This document shows positions 45,818-56,900 of a stretch of 64,000 nt of DNA, piece by piece; position 1 is the first letter of the stretch; each line of letters opens with the position of its first letter. The notes below the pieces were generated by a model that saw only the letters and a program-made list of their open reading frames with translations, ran no database searches and was not told the origin of the DNA. Origin of the DNA: Mytilus trossulus (taxonomy: Eukaryota > Mollusca > Bivalvia > Mytilida > Mytilidae); NCBI RefSeq assembly GCF_036588685.1, contig NC_086386.1, positions 70,182,682 through 70,246,681 on the forward strand, written 5' to 3'. The position numbers and the translations under genes are program-made.

Positions 45818-47081
45818 CAAAAGAAGATGTGGTATGATTGCCAATGAGACAACTGTCCACATGAGACCAAAATGACACATGCATTAACAACAGTTACTAT
45901 AGGTCACTGTACGGCCTTTAACAATAAACAAAGCCCATACCGCATATATATATATAGATATATATATATATATATAAACGCCTAAAAAGTGTACATAACA
46001 ACACCAATAACACAAAAAGGAACTATAAATGTAATTATTTATAAATATTTCGGATAACAGATATCCTTCGTCAGTCAGATTCTGATGTTAAATGAATCAT
46101 CTTTAAGTCTTCTTAGATTAAACTTTTACTAAATCTTGAAATTTATACAATAAAAAAGGCAAACCGAACATCAGTTAAGACGCTTGCATCATTGCAAAAA
46201 TATGTTGAATATGAAATAGGTTATATGACTATTTACATCAGAGAGTTCAAATAAATGTTTTAAATAAAAATAATAATGTGCGATATGAACTAGCACATTT
46301 CTAAAGCGTTAACAGTGTCGATAAATATGATGTTACAAGAAAGATTGCGTTAATAAGAATTCCAAATAAACAGCATTGAACGGTCTTATTTCTAAATAAA
46401 CAGCACTGAACGGTCTAAATTTCTAAATATTTCAGATTTAACAACTGTAGTGTAGTTACATTAGAGTCTGCGATGTTTAAATCAAACGGCCGTTTAAAAA
46501 AAATAACAAATTTTGACTAAAGTAAAATAGTTGGACGTGGCTTGGTACTTGGTACATCCCTCAAAAAATTAAGCAATTAGATTGTTATATTCAACAGATA
46601 TATTTTAGAAATGAGTAAGGATAGAAATAAAAACGGGGACTGTAATAATAAGTAATATAACCCAGATGTGAAGCACTGCATGGTGGCGAATTACATCTTT
46701 TCATTTATCCCATTTGGTGCCAAAGTTGTTAATTTTCTTATCCAAAATCTTTCCCGAGTAAGTCTATCCTCCCTAGACCAAGCAGAGTTGTGGTCAATGA
46801 TAGTAATGGTCAGTCGATTGAGATCTGCCTTAGTGTGGCCAGGGGATCTCAAATGACGACTAAGAGGGAGGTCTGGCTTGCATTGGTAGTCGCTACGATG
46901 ACCGTTCATTCGTTTGTGAAACGGCTGTTCTGACTCGCCAACATACTGTTTACCACATTTACACTGTAGGAGATACACAACATTTGTAGTCTTGCAATTA
47001 ACATTGCAAAATATGGTGTATTCTGTACCAGTGGAGTGACTGTTAAAAGTCTGGGTATCCAGTATTTGTTTGCAAGTCAGA
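45818..47081 (-). mobile_element. Penelope-like element 3' half, left arm of palindrome
   Basis: Reading minus, it starts inside the Cys-rich linker at the palindrome centre and continues through the GIY-YIG domain (46691-47081) and a 3' region. It crosses a TA run (45946-45975) and ends in the family A tail (45818-45945). Positions 45972-47081 are mirrored by 47091-48200 without any indel. Confidence 0.9.
46691..47081 (-). pseudogene. Penelope-like GIY-YIG endonuclease, 5'-truncated
   Basis: The open reading begins LTCKQILDTQTFNSHSTG and includes YTIFCNVNCKTTNVVYLLQC, CGKQYVGESEQPFHKRMNGH and ERFWIRKLTTLAPNG before a stop. This is the canonical Cys-rich then GIY-YIG layout, better preserved than in the 40.5-kb copy. 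The reverse transcriptase is missing, so it cannot act alone. Confidence 0.85.
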
Positions 47082-47090
47082 AACAGCAAG

Positions 47091-48200
47091 TCTGACTTGC
47101 AAACAAATACTGGATACCCAGACTTTTAACAGTCACTCCACTGGTACAGAATACACCATATTTTGCAATGTTAATTGCAAGACTACAAATGTTGTGTATC
47201 TCCTACAGTGTAAATGTGGTAAACAGTATGTTGGCGAGTCAGAACAGCCGTTTCACAAACGAATGAACGGTCATCGTAGCGACTACCAATGCAAGCCAGA
47301 CCTCCCTCTTAGTCGTCATTTGAGATCCCCTGGCCACACTAAGGCAGATCTCAATCGACTGACCATTACTATCATTGACCACAACTCTGCTTGGTCTAGG
47401 GAGGATAGACTTACTCGAGAAAGATTTTGGATAAGAAAATTAACAACTTTGGCACCAAATGGGATAAATGAAAAGATGTAATTCGCCACCATGCAGTGCT
47501 TCACATCTGGGTTATATTACTTATTATTACAGTCCCCGTTTTTATTTCTATCCTTACTCATTTCTAAAATATATCTGTTGAATATAACAATCTAATTGCT
47601 TAATTTTTTGAGGGATGTACCAAGTACCAAGCCACGTCCAACTATTTTACTTTAGTCAAAATTTGTTATTTTTTTTAAACGGCCGTTTGATTTAAACATC
47701 GCAGACTCTAATGTAACTACACTACAGTTGTTAAATCTGAAATATTTAGAAATTTAGACCGTTCAGTGCTGTTTATTTAGAAATAAGACCGTTCAATGCT
47801 GTTTATTTGGAATTCTTATTAACGCAATCTTTCTTGTAACATCATATTTATCGACACTGTTAACGCTTTAGAAATGTGCTAGTTCATATCGCACATTATT
47901 ATTTTTATTTAAAACATTTATTTGAACTCTCTGATGTAAATAGTCATATAACCTATTTCATATTCAACATATTTTTGCAATGATGCAAGCGTCTTAACTG
48001 ATGTTCGGTTTGCCTTTTTTATTGTATAAATTTCAAGATTTAGTAAAAGTTTAATCTAAGAAGACTTAAAGATGATTCATTTAACATCAGAATCTGACTG
48101 ACGAAGGATATCTGTTATCCGAAATATTTATAAATAATTACATTTATAGTTCCTTTTTGTGTTATTGGTGTTGTTATGTACACTTTTTAGGCGTTTATAT
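47091..48200 (+). mobile_element. Penelope-like element 3' half, right arm of palindrome
   Basis: It is an exact-spacing inverse of 45972-47081 (each position x pairs with 94172 minus x). The similarity stops inside the TA-rich stretch at 48200, so this arm lacks the family A tail found on the left arm. An 8-bp hairpin ATCGTTAC-TT-GTAACGAT follows at 48224-48241. Confidence 0.9.
47092..47481 (+). pseudogene. Penelope-like GIY-YIG endonuclease, mirrored copy
   Basis: Open from LTCKQILDTQTF to NGINEKM and TAA, with no ATG at the start because it is cut at the palindrome centre. The protein is the same as that of the minus copy in the stretches compared. The one base difference I found (46754 versus 47418) is synonymous in a TRERFW segment. 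Confidence 0.85.
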
Positions 48201-48309
48201 AATTTATTTTATTGTGTACATGTATCGTTACTTGTAACGATCCAGCGCCCTCGTGGGAAAAATCGTTGACTATTATTCAGACGTTTAATATTTATATATA
48301 TATATATAA

Positions 48310-49255
48310 GTTCCGGACCATATGAGTATTTGGACCATACGCGTATGGTCATGACCATATGCGTATGGTCGGACCATATGAGTATATACTCGTTTGGTTA
48401 TAAACGGGCCGGACCATATGAGTATTTGGACCATATAGGTATATTTTTCGATAATATGCACAGAAAACTTTATAAAATAACAATGATTGCTACATGCAAT
48501 TGTGTTATTTACAATTCAAATAACATTACATATATTGATGACAAAGTGGATGCGTAGGGTGACATTTACGTCCACACGGTACCATAGCTTTTCTAAGGGT
48601 CCTTGGCCATTCTGATGTGTCTACGGTGAAAAAGCTCTAGATATCCAATATCGTAACATGACTGAAGTACATCATATCACCAGACAACTTTAAATAATAA
48701 ACTAGTGTCCTTGCCGGTGACGTCTTTCGTATATTTTTTTTAAAACAAAACACGTATGAGTATAGAAAATTATGAATATTGCACTGCTAATGCTAATCAT
48801 ATTAAATTTCAAACGTAAGCAATTTATTAGACTTTTACGTCAGTGTATAGTATAACAGTTGACTTTTTGTGTAACGGTTCATTAAAATATTTTTGGAAGT
48901 TATCTTCCCAGGTCGACATTGTGCCATGCATTCACTCGTAATAACATATCGGTAATGAAAAAAAATGTGGTTAATATAGTTTTACTAGTGAAGAAATTTA
49001 CTGTGTGAAACTGCTTATTGTATTTTGTTATCTTGTTATTACTAATTTTTTATGACAAAATGACCGTTGGTAGTGTCTGTTTAATGACGTGACAACTAGT
49101 CGGGTTATATAAAGAGGTAAGCATAAATGTACCTGTTAATTACCCCGACCATACGCGTACGGTCCGACCATACGCGTATGGTCGGACCATATGAGTATAT
49201 ACCCATATGGTCATGACCATACGCGTATGGTCCAAATACTCATATGGTCCGGAAC
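48310..49255. mobile_element. foldback DNA element, 946 bp, with palindromic sub-repeats
   Basis: Perfect 52-bp inverted ends (48310-48361 and 49204-49255) start GTTCCGGACCATATGAGTAT and include GGACCATACGCGTATGGTC. Further copies of GACCATACGCGTATGGTC and CGGACCATATGAGTAT lie inside each end. The interior has no transposase-like ORF. The flanks are TA-rich, and no clear target duplication could be read. Confidence 0.85.
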
Positions 49256-49756
49256 ATATATTTATAGTCAGCTATGTCAATTCTATTTAGAAAAAACGCG
49301 AAAAGACTTAAATTAAAGGATTTTAAAAATAAACTGTGAGTAAATGCCTTAACAGTTTTCAATTTTTAAGAACACTTTGATGAAAAAAAATGGAGAAGAA
49401 AGAGTAAAAGACAAAAGTAGATATGAAAATTGCACAGACACTCAAACGCTTTCTCAAAAGTTCCCTTACTCTATACGACTCTCAAACCTTGATGTAGTAT
49501 GCGAAGATGTGGCGCGTTATTTTTGTTACTCAGTATACGCATATGTATAAATTTATATTATACTTATGTCGTGACTCAGTCTAAATATATGAAGTTCATT
49601 CAACATGGCCAAGTAAGTTTACATTATCTAATGATTAAATTTACCATATCTAGCAAACCTATTCATTCAAAGTTGATATACGCTTTTTTTAATCAAAGTT
49701 AATGTTTACACGAAATAATAACTTTTCTTACATATTTGTAAACAAAATGTATTAGA
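49256..49756. other. intergenic, no gene seen
   Basis: AT-rich. The plus ORF 49499-49702 has no recognised domain. Confidence 0.5.
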
Positions 49757-50170
49757 TAAAAAAGAAGATGTGGTATGATTGACAAGGAGACAACTATCCA
49801 CAAGAGACCAAATGACATAGAAACTAACAACTATTACATATAAAAGAAGATGTGGTATGATTGACAAGGAGACAACTATCCACAAGAGACCAAATGACAC
49901 AGAATCTAACAACTATCATATAAAAAAGAAAATGTGGTATGATTGCCAATGAGACAACTCTCTATCCAAATAACAATTTATAAAAGTAAACCATTATTTG
50001 TCAATGTATGGATTCAACACGGAGCCTTGACTTACACCGAAAAACAAGCTATAAAGGGACCCAAAATTACTAGTGTAAAACCATTCATATAAGAAACCAA
50101 CGGTCTAATCTATATAATAACGAGAAACGAGAAACACGTATAAATTATACATAAACAAACGACAGCTACT
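49757..50170 (-). repeat. family A copy with triplicated tail
   Basis: The terminal block (AAGATGTGGTATGATTGACA, GGAGACAACTATCCACAAGA) occurs at 49764 and again about 82 bp later, nearly identical. A third, different tail (GATTGCCAATGAGACAACTC) then leads into a full copy with CAACACGGAGCCTTGACTTA and AAGCTATAAAGGGACCC. Confidence 0.85.
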
Positions 50171-50769
50171 GTATGATCGTTTGTGTTGATAGGAAGATGT
50201 CACATCAAAGCGTTTCTTATCATCTCTTTTTTTTAGTTCTTAATAACTTGTTGAAACTATGATGTGAAAAGTAAAAATAAATGTCATGTATTTTTATCAT
50301 TGTTGCTTACAACTACTATATTTGTACTATTGTGAATAGTTGTCTCGTTGCATGGCAAGCACATCTTTATTATTAATTATAACCAAATTTCGTAGATGAT
50401 ACGCTTTTGAGACAAAGATAGCATTTTTACGACAAATTTTGATGATCGAAGCCAAAGACAATTTCTTTTGATTATTTTATTTGTTGGATTTCTGACTCAT
50501 TATCAACAGTGAACTAGTTTTTATTCATAGCTAATGATCAGAGACATAACAGTAAGCTTTATTGGAATTCAACATGAATAAATTAAGATACAAAAAATCA
50601 TTTTATTGTAAGCAGAATTGTTGGTGTTTCAATATAATACTTTTAGTGTCAAACAAATTGATAATTTTCAAGCTTATAATTAAACTTAACCTCAACCCCC
50701 TCAACCCCCCCCCCCCCCCCCCCAAACAACAAACAAAAAACCAACAAGATTTGTTTAAATCTGTTACTT
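50171..50769. other. intergenic with poly-C run
   Basis: Positions 50704-50723 are a C run followed by A-rich sequence. No gene is seen. Confidence 0.5.
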
Positions 50770-50773
50770 TTAA

Positions 50774-51375
50774 GGTGGTATGGGTGTCTTCCTCCATCTT
50801 GGATTGTAAAAAACAGAGAACCGAAGGTCCATATTTTCTATCAAAATAGCAAAATTTGATGCAGGAATGCAGATATTTAATGTGAATTTTCATTTAAAAA
50901 AAACAATTTATAAGAATATAACTTATAAATATTAATATTTTTGCAAATGTTGATTATTGTTTGTTGTTTTTATTTTTCTTTTAAATTGTCATTTTAAGGG
51001 GAGGTAACTCGAAAACAGTGCATTTTCTGAAGGATTCTACATGGAATTTATCTATTTTGTAATTTAGCCGGAAAAAACGTACGGTGACCCTACATTTGTA
51101 TCTTTTTTTTTGATATTCTCAAAGCATTGTCTGGAAGCTATCTATTCATTTATTATTTAACAATTCTATCATTTTGTTTAGTTTCTAATCACAAAATGGT
51201 GTTTTTTCCTGTATAATCCATACAAAATTTGTCATTTTGTCACATCCTGTAGCTCGAAAAAAATGCGCGGTGACCTATCTTTTTTATTATATTTTTCAAC
51301 ATATATCAGTAGATACTACGTTTTTGCAAAGTATGAACAAATTCTATCATTTTTATTTTAGACTCCCATACCACC
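50774..51375. mobile_element. TTAA-flanked inverted-repeat element (MITE), 602 bp
   Basis: TTAA is at 50770-50773 and 51376-51379. The ends GGTGGTATGGGTGTC and GACTCCCATACCACC are inverted repeats with one mismatch. The interior holds two diverged GGTGACC-containing segments and no ORF of note. Confidence 0.85.
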
Positions 51376-51395
51376 TTAAACAAATGTTTTGACTA

Positions 51396-51459
51396 TTTAA
51401 AAGATACCAATTTCCCTCTAATTATGATTTAAAAGATACCAATTTCCCTCTAACTATGT
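51396..51459 (+). repeat. 32-bp tandem duplication
   Basis: TTTAAAAGATACCAATTTCC and CTCTAATTATGA (51396-51427) are repeated at 51428-51459 with minor differences at the end of the second unit. Confidence 0.9.
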
Positions 51460-51808
51460 GGATGAACTTCACTGTCCTGTTAACCGTGTATCTCATGTTC
51501 AAACCATAACAAAATGTTCACATACATGTATTTCCTATTACAATCGCTTGACACAGACTTGATTTTAACAATAAACTAAAGTATGATAGAAGTTTAATGT
51601 TTATTATTAGGTTGTATGTATCTTTCTTCCATTAAGTATCATGACAGTAGCAATCTTGTTAGGAATACCTTTTTTAACTTGCGTGTTTTGGTGTATTTGC
51701 ATAAATATCAAATGATGTTGAAATCGATAAAAACTTGTTTGAACTTGTTTGAACTCATATATTTCAGGTGCTAACTTAATTCCACTGTAAATCTCTAATC
51801 ATAGAGAA

Positions 51809-52060
51809 ATGGACGATGAAAAAAAGAAAAAGATTTTATGTGATGAACTTAACACATTACGGACATACCAGCAGCTAGAACGAACAAAAATGTCAATAGC
51901 GATAAATGAATTGATTTCTTACTGCGAACAATGTAAATCAGCCGACATGTTATTAGTTCCCTACGATGAACGTCCAATAGGACCGAAAAGACAACGGACG
52001 TGTTATGTGAACATTTTCTTTGGAGGTTGTTTATCTGGACTGTGTGATTGCGCTAAATGA
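51809..52060 (+). CDS. G-protein gamma subunit-like small protein (GGL domain), single exon
   Basis: The 83-residue ORF begins MDDEKKKKILCDELNTLR, charged and helical. It then contains LERTKMSIAINELISYCEQC and KSADMLLVP, which fit the gamma-subunit pattern (xERIKVSKAxxDLMSYCEQxxxxDPLLVxVP, as in GNG2/GNG7). A gamma subunit forms a coiled coil with G beta and is anchored to membranes by a prenylated C-terminal CaaX. Here the CaaX is absent: after KRQRTCYVNIF the frame runs on to GGCLSGLCDCAK, so four Cys lie in the last 26 residues and anchoring, if any, would differ. The ATG is the first in the frame. A CAG acceptor-like site at about 51770 could place a 5' UTR intron upstream. There are no coding introns, unlike vertebrate gamma genes, so it may be a retrocopy. 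Other GGL proteins such as RGS fragments remain possible. Confidence 0.6.
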   Translation: MDDEKKKKILCDELNTLRTYQQLERTKMSIAINELISYCEQCKSADMLLVPYDERPIGPKRQRTCYVNIFFGGCLSGLCDCAK

Positions 52061-53250
52061 TCACGTGACATGTTTAACAAGACTATTGATAGATTGAATT
52101 GTAGTACATTATTTTTAAAAATGGTTTATTTCCTAATTTTTCTTCACTTTTCTTGTTATTAAAATTGAAAATGGAAATTGGAATCAGTGTCAAAGAGACA
52201 ACAACCAGACCAAAGAGCAGATATCAGTCGAAGGGAAGTCTGGCTAAACCTGTATAATTATTACCAAAAACGAGCCAATACACACACATAATTTTAGTAT
52301 GATATTTTTTTTTATAAAGCAAATAGATTTATTTACGATCCATGTAAACTCATTGCCCTGGTTTTAACAAATAAATGTACGCCTAAATATATGTTGCTAA
52401 ATTAAAATAAGAAGGTGTGGTATGATTGCCAACGAGACAATACTGTACGAAAAGACCAAAATGACATGACATTAGTTAACATCTATAGGTTATGTATGGC
52501 CTTCAACAAAGATGTTAACTCATACCGCTTAGACAACATGTATAAAAGTATTCGAAAGACAAATGTGAAGCAATTCATACGAGAAAACTAACAGCCTTAT
52601 CATGATACAAAACAATGACAGAAAAAAAATATGACACACAGCAACAAACGACAATCACTGAATTGAGTTGGGAAAGGCGCATTAAGAATGTGGCGGGTTA
52701 GTGCCATTCCCCCCACTTACTACGGATAGTGGTATAACAGTACAACTATAAATATCAGCTGAAAGGGGGATCAACACCTCAGACTGATACAAAACAGAAA
52801 AACACGTACCGTATGCATGCCAAGTTATGAATATGCATAATCTTACATCCAAGTGATACCGTTGTATACTTATATTTTTACATTGCGTTTCTTAAATGAT
52901 TTAAAAAGACTTTCTTACTCTAAATTCGTTTTATATGTTTTTATAGATAGTACAGTACCATAGTCTTGGAAAATATGGTTTAACTATTTGTTGTAATCGT
53001 TTTATATTAGCTACCAGTAACAGCGAGTACTGTTATACCGATGTGTTGTGACTATTACTTTTGTGTTAGTTGGGTTATTTGTGTGTGTGCATCGTATCGA
53101 TTTTGTGAGTTAATCCATTCTTAAACCGGTTTTTTACAACGTGTTCGTATTTTGTGCTGTAGCATTTCTGTTCTAGGTTAGGAAGAGGGTTGACCACTCA
53201 TAAACATTTTTAAACCTACCACATTTTCGGTCTGTCCTAAGTCAGAAGCA
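52061..53250. repeat. repeat cluster: retroelement tail fragment and two family A copies
   Basis: Positions 52165-52235 match the 5750 family end (GTCAAAGAGACAACAACCAG). Positions 52408-52830 are an inverted family A copy (GTGTGGTATGATTGCCAACG, ATGTGGCGGGTTAGTGCC). Positions 52980-53250 are a plus-oriented internal part (AGCTACCAGTAACAGCGAGT, AACCTACCACATTTTCGG). No gene is seen after the gamma-like ORF. Confidence 0.65.
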
Positions 53251-53625
53251 CGGGGTGGGGGTCTTATCCTATATAAAGGTATATACAGATGTGTCGCTGG
53301 AATGGGTCCTTTTTTTGACACATCAAATGCATCAATGGGTTGGGATTTCACCAAAGTAATATGTCAATGGGTCAATAATTTTTATCTTTTGATTAGATTT
53401 TTGAATAAATGTTGTTTTATCGTTTAAAATCAAGTCAGGATTTAAAAAAAATAAATATGTGATAACTGAGGAATATATGAATGGGTTATGATTTTTCCTT
53501 GAAATATGTTTATGGGTCAGGATTTCACAACACTACAATATATGAAAGGGGGGGGTTGAAATCCCAGCTGCACATCTGTACCCATAAACCCATGTTGAGA
53601 CCACCCACATACCCACCCCCGGTGG
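53250..53625. repeat. imperfect inverted-repeat element with G/C-rich ends
   Basis: The left end GGGGTGGGGGTC ... ACAGATGTGTCGCTGGAATG is mirrored by AGCTGCACATCTGTACCC ... ACCCACCCCC on the right. Internal AATGGGTT/ATGGGTC motifs repeat. The arms are imperfect and exact ends uncertain. Confidence 0.5.
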
Positions 53626-53898
53626 CTAGGAGAATGTACTTGATAAGTGGTTGTCATTGATTTATGTCTGTCATGATTGTATTACTCAATTTATTTCACT
53701 TGACTGGGCGGAGTTTCACCAGTTCGCTCATAACAAACCAGTCCATCTATGAATAGGTGTTTTAGGATAAACTCATTAATGAAATGTCCAGTTATTCATT
53801 TGTAAATTACTTTGATAACACTGATAGGTGATTAGAAATCACTAATGATTATAACGGTAATCATCCTTGTCACACACATCTTCAAATAGACTGTCCTT

Positions 53899-53992
53899 AT
53901 GCAAATTAAAACGTGAGCTCCGCCCGATCAGTTTAAATAACATTGGTAATATTTCGTAAATTATATTGTATACATTCTGCCGTAAGCATATC
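53899..53992 (+). promoter_or_regulatory. promoter-like region and 5' UTR of the ankyrin gene
   Basis: An octamer ATGCAAAT (53899-53906), a GC box-like CTCCGCCC (53918-53925) and TTTAAATA (53932-53939) precede the proposed start codon by 55-95 bp. A start site about 30 bp after the TATA-like element would leave a short 5' UTR. A GGGCGGAG stretch near 53706 is inverted relative to the GC box, so a small inverted-repeat element is an alternative explanation. Confidence 0.35.
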
Positions 53993-53995
53993 ATG
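53993..53995 (+). CDS. proposed start exon of ankyrin gene (ATG then GTAAGT)
   Basis: ATCATG is followed immediately by GTAAGTG, a perfect donor, and no in-frame coding before the ATG is required. Phase 0 matches the next exon. This is inferred from the splice site and the sensible joined N-terminus; a different upstream exon could be used. Confidence 0.5.
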
Positions 53996-56900
53996 GTAAG
54001 TGTTCTCGTTTGAATTGTGTTTTTTTTAATTGTTCATGCAGAACCGTTTATTGCTAACTGTACGGTATAAGTTTTTGTAATGAATGAGGGTTTTAAGGTG
54101 GCTTATATTTGCTTTTTTCTTCTTGAAATCTAGTATATAGTTGACTTATTTTATATCTAATGTAATTTAAATATTTATTTAATATCGGTTTAGAATTAGC
54201 TTCTCTTATTGGATAACAAGAGGCCACACGATGTTCTTTATTCTTCAGTAATAATTTCCATCGATCTTTAACAGAACACAACAAACCATAAAACTGGTCG
54301 GTAACAGATGTTTCAATGTTAATGACCGGTGAGGCGTGGTTTCTCTGTCTGAGAGATGTCCCTTTGATTAAAATTTATTCTGTTTTCAATTTTATATTGA
54401 AGTCGTTGAATTCTTTACCATATTTTCTCGGGAATTATGAATTATAGAAACTTTATTTTGTATTCATATACTGAAAAATTGCACTTAAATTAAAGTTATC
54501 ACTATGACTGGTCTTCACTCTTTCCTATATAAATAACTCGAGTTTGCTTTGAACATTTTGAAACTATGTATGTGAATATTAAAAAAACATGGTTCCTCAA
54601 TGAATTAAACATAATAGTAATTGAAGAACTGGTCATTATCGTGATTCAAAGACATCCTGCAGGACAGTTGGATGGAGTGCGACAGCGATAATGCCCTCGC
54701 CTACGACTCAGTCCTTATCGCTATCTTAGTCAATACTACTGTCCCGTAGGCAGTTCAAGATGACCAGTTTTTAAGTATTAAAGTAATATGTATTCCTCGC
54801 ATATTACACTTCATAGTGTTCGTTAAGATATTATTACGTAATTCACAGAAATGTGAGCAACTGTTTATACAATTTGGAGCTAAACTTTTCCGTTCAAAAT
54901 TTATCTGATGAAGAAAAGTTGACTTTCATACTCAATCCACCAACATCATCACAAATAAATAAATTGGGGTCCCAAATCAAAAAGTCGTTAGAAATGAGGA
55001 CAGGGGACACTGGACTATTTGCTGTGATTGAATAACTGTGTATATAGAGTATAATTTATATGTGAATTTTAGTTATATTGATTATCTTATTTTTTTTATG
55101 TCACACACTTAATGTTTAAAGTTGATACGGAACATATTTGAGTTCTAATAAATAAGGAAGGATATGCTTGGTGACATTGTCGTTTGTTGTTCAAGGGAAA
55201 AATAACCTTTTAAACTGCGGTTGCCATTTTTGTAAAAAAACAACATTCAAATCAAAGGAGTGTTAAGAAAAAATGCTGATGCTTAAGAACAGATTATGGT
55301 AAGCTTTAATTGGAATGATAATTAAAAAATATTGTCTCATGTCTAGAATATAATATATTGGAAATAGTAAAATGAAATACTATGATATTACGTGAGTATT
55401 GCTGTATTGCCATAATAATTATATATTTATATAGACTACAGTTAGCCGTATTTGGCACAACATTTTGGAATTTTGGATCCTCAATGCTCTTCAACTTTGT
55501 ACTTGTTTGGCTTTATAAATATTTTGATATGAGCGTCACTGATGAGTCTTATGTAGACGAGGCGCGCGTCTGGCGTACTAAATTATAGTCCTGGTGCTGT
55601 CCCTAATTATTTTGCTGTACATTATTGCTGCTCACAGTTTATCTCTATCTATAATAATATTCAAGATAATAACCAAAAACGGCTAAATTTCCTTAAAATT
55701 ACCAATTCAGGGGAGGCAACTCAACAACCGGTTGTCCTATTCATCTTGAAATTTCAGGGCAGATATATTTTGACTTGATAAACAATTTTACCCATATCAG
55801 ATTTGCTCTAATGACTTTGGTTTCAGAGTTATAAGCCAAAATCTACATTTTACCCCTATGTTCTATTTTTAGCCATGGCAGCCATCTTGGTTAGCTGGCC
55901 GGGTCATCGGACACATTTTTCTTATTTAAATATCCCAATAATGATTGTGGCCAAGTTTGGTTAAATTTTGGCCAAGTAGTTTCAGTGGGGAAGATTTTTG
56001 TAAATGATTACAAAAAATTAAGAAAAACTGGTAAAATTGACTATAAAGGGCAATAACTCCTTAAAGGGTCAACTGACCTTTTTGGTCATGTTGACTTATT
56101 TGTAGATATTACTTTGCTGTACATTATTGCTGCTCACAGTTTATCTCTATCTATAATAATATTCAAGATGATAACCAAAAACGACTAAATTTCCTTGAAA
56201 TTACAAATTCACTGACAGCAACCCATTAACCGGTTGTCCGATTCATCTGAAAATTTTAGGGCAGATAGATCTTGACTTGATAAACAAAATATTACCCCAT
56301 GTCAGATTTACTCTAAATGCTTTGTTTTCAGAGTTATAAGACAAAATCTACATTTTACCCCTATGTTCTATTTTTAGTCATGGCAGCCATCTTGGTTAGC
56401 TGGCCAGGTTATCGGACACATTTTTTTTTAGATATCCCAATAATAATTGTGGCCATGTTTGGATAATTTTGGCCAAGTAGTTTCAGAGGAGAAGATTTTT
56501 GTAAAAGATTACAAAAATTTAAGAAAATCTGGTAAAATTGACTATAAAGGGCAATAACTCTTAAAGGGTCAACTGACCTTTTTGGTCATGTTGATTCATT
56601 TGTAAAATAAAAAGTAAAAACACGTTTAGTTAAATTTGGGCCAGCAGTTTTACAGAAGATTTTTGTAAAAGTTAATAGACGACGCCGGACGATGACGACG
56701 ACGACGGACGCCACAAAATTTCGGGCCAAGTGAGCTAAAAAGGGGTTCTATTCCGATACCTAATTTAATTCAAACATGTAGGGTTAAAACACAGTCTTCG
56801 ATTACAGACAAGTTTCAAAACATTTTTTCAAGCCTTATATATAGCACTATTATTTCAGTCATCGACTTTAAAATATTATCGTTTAATTGTTATTGATGTT

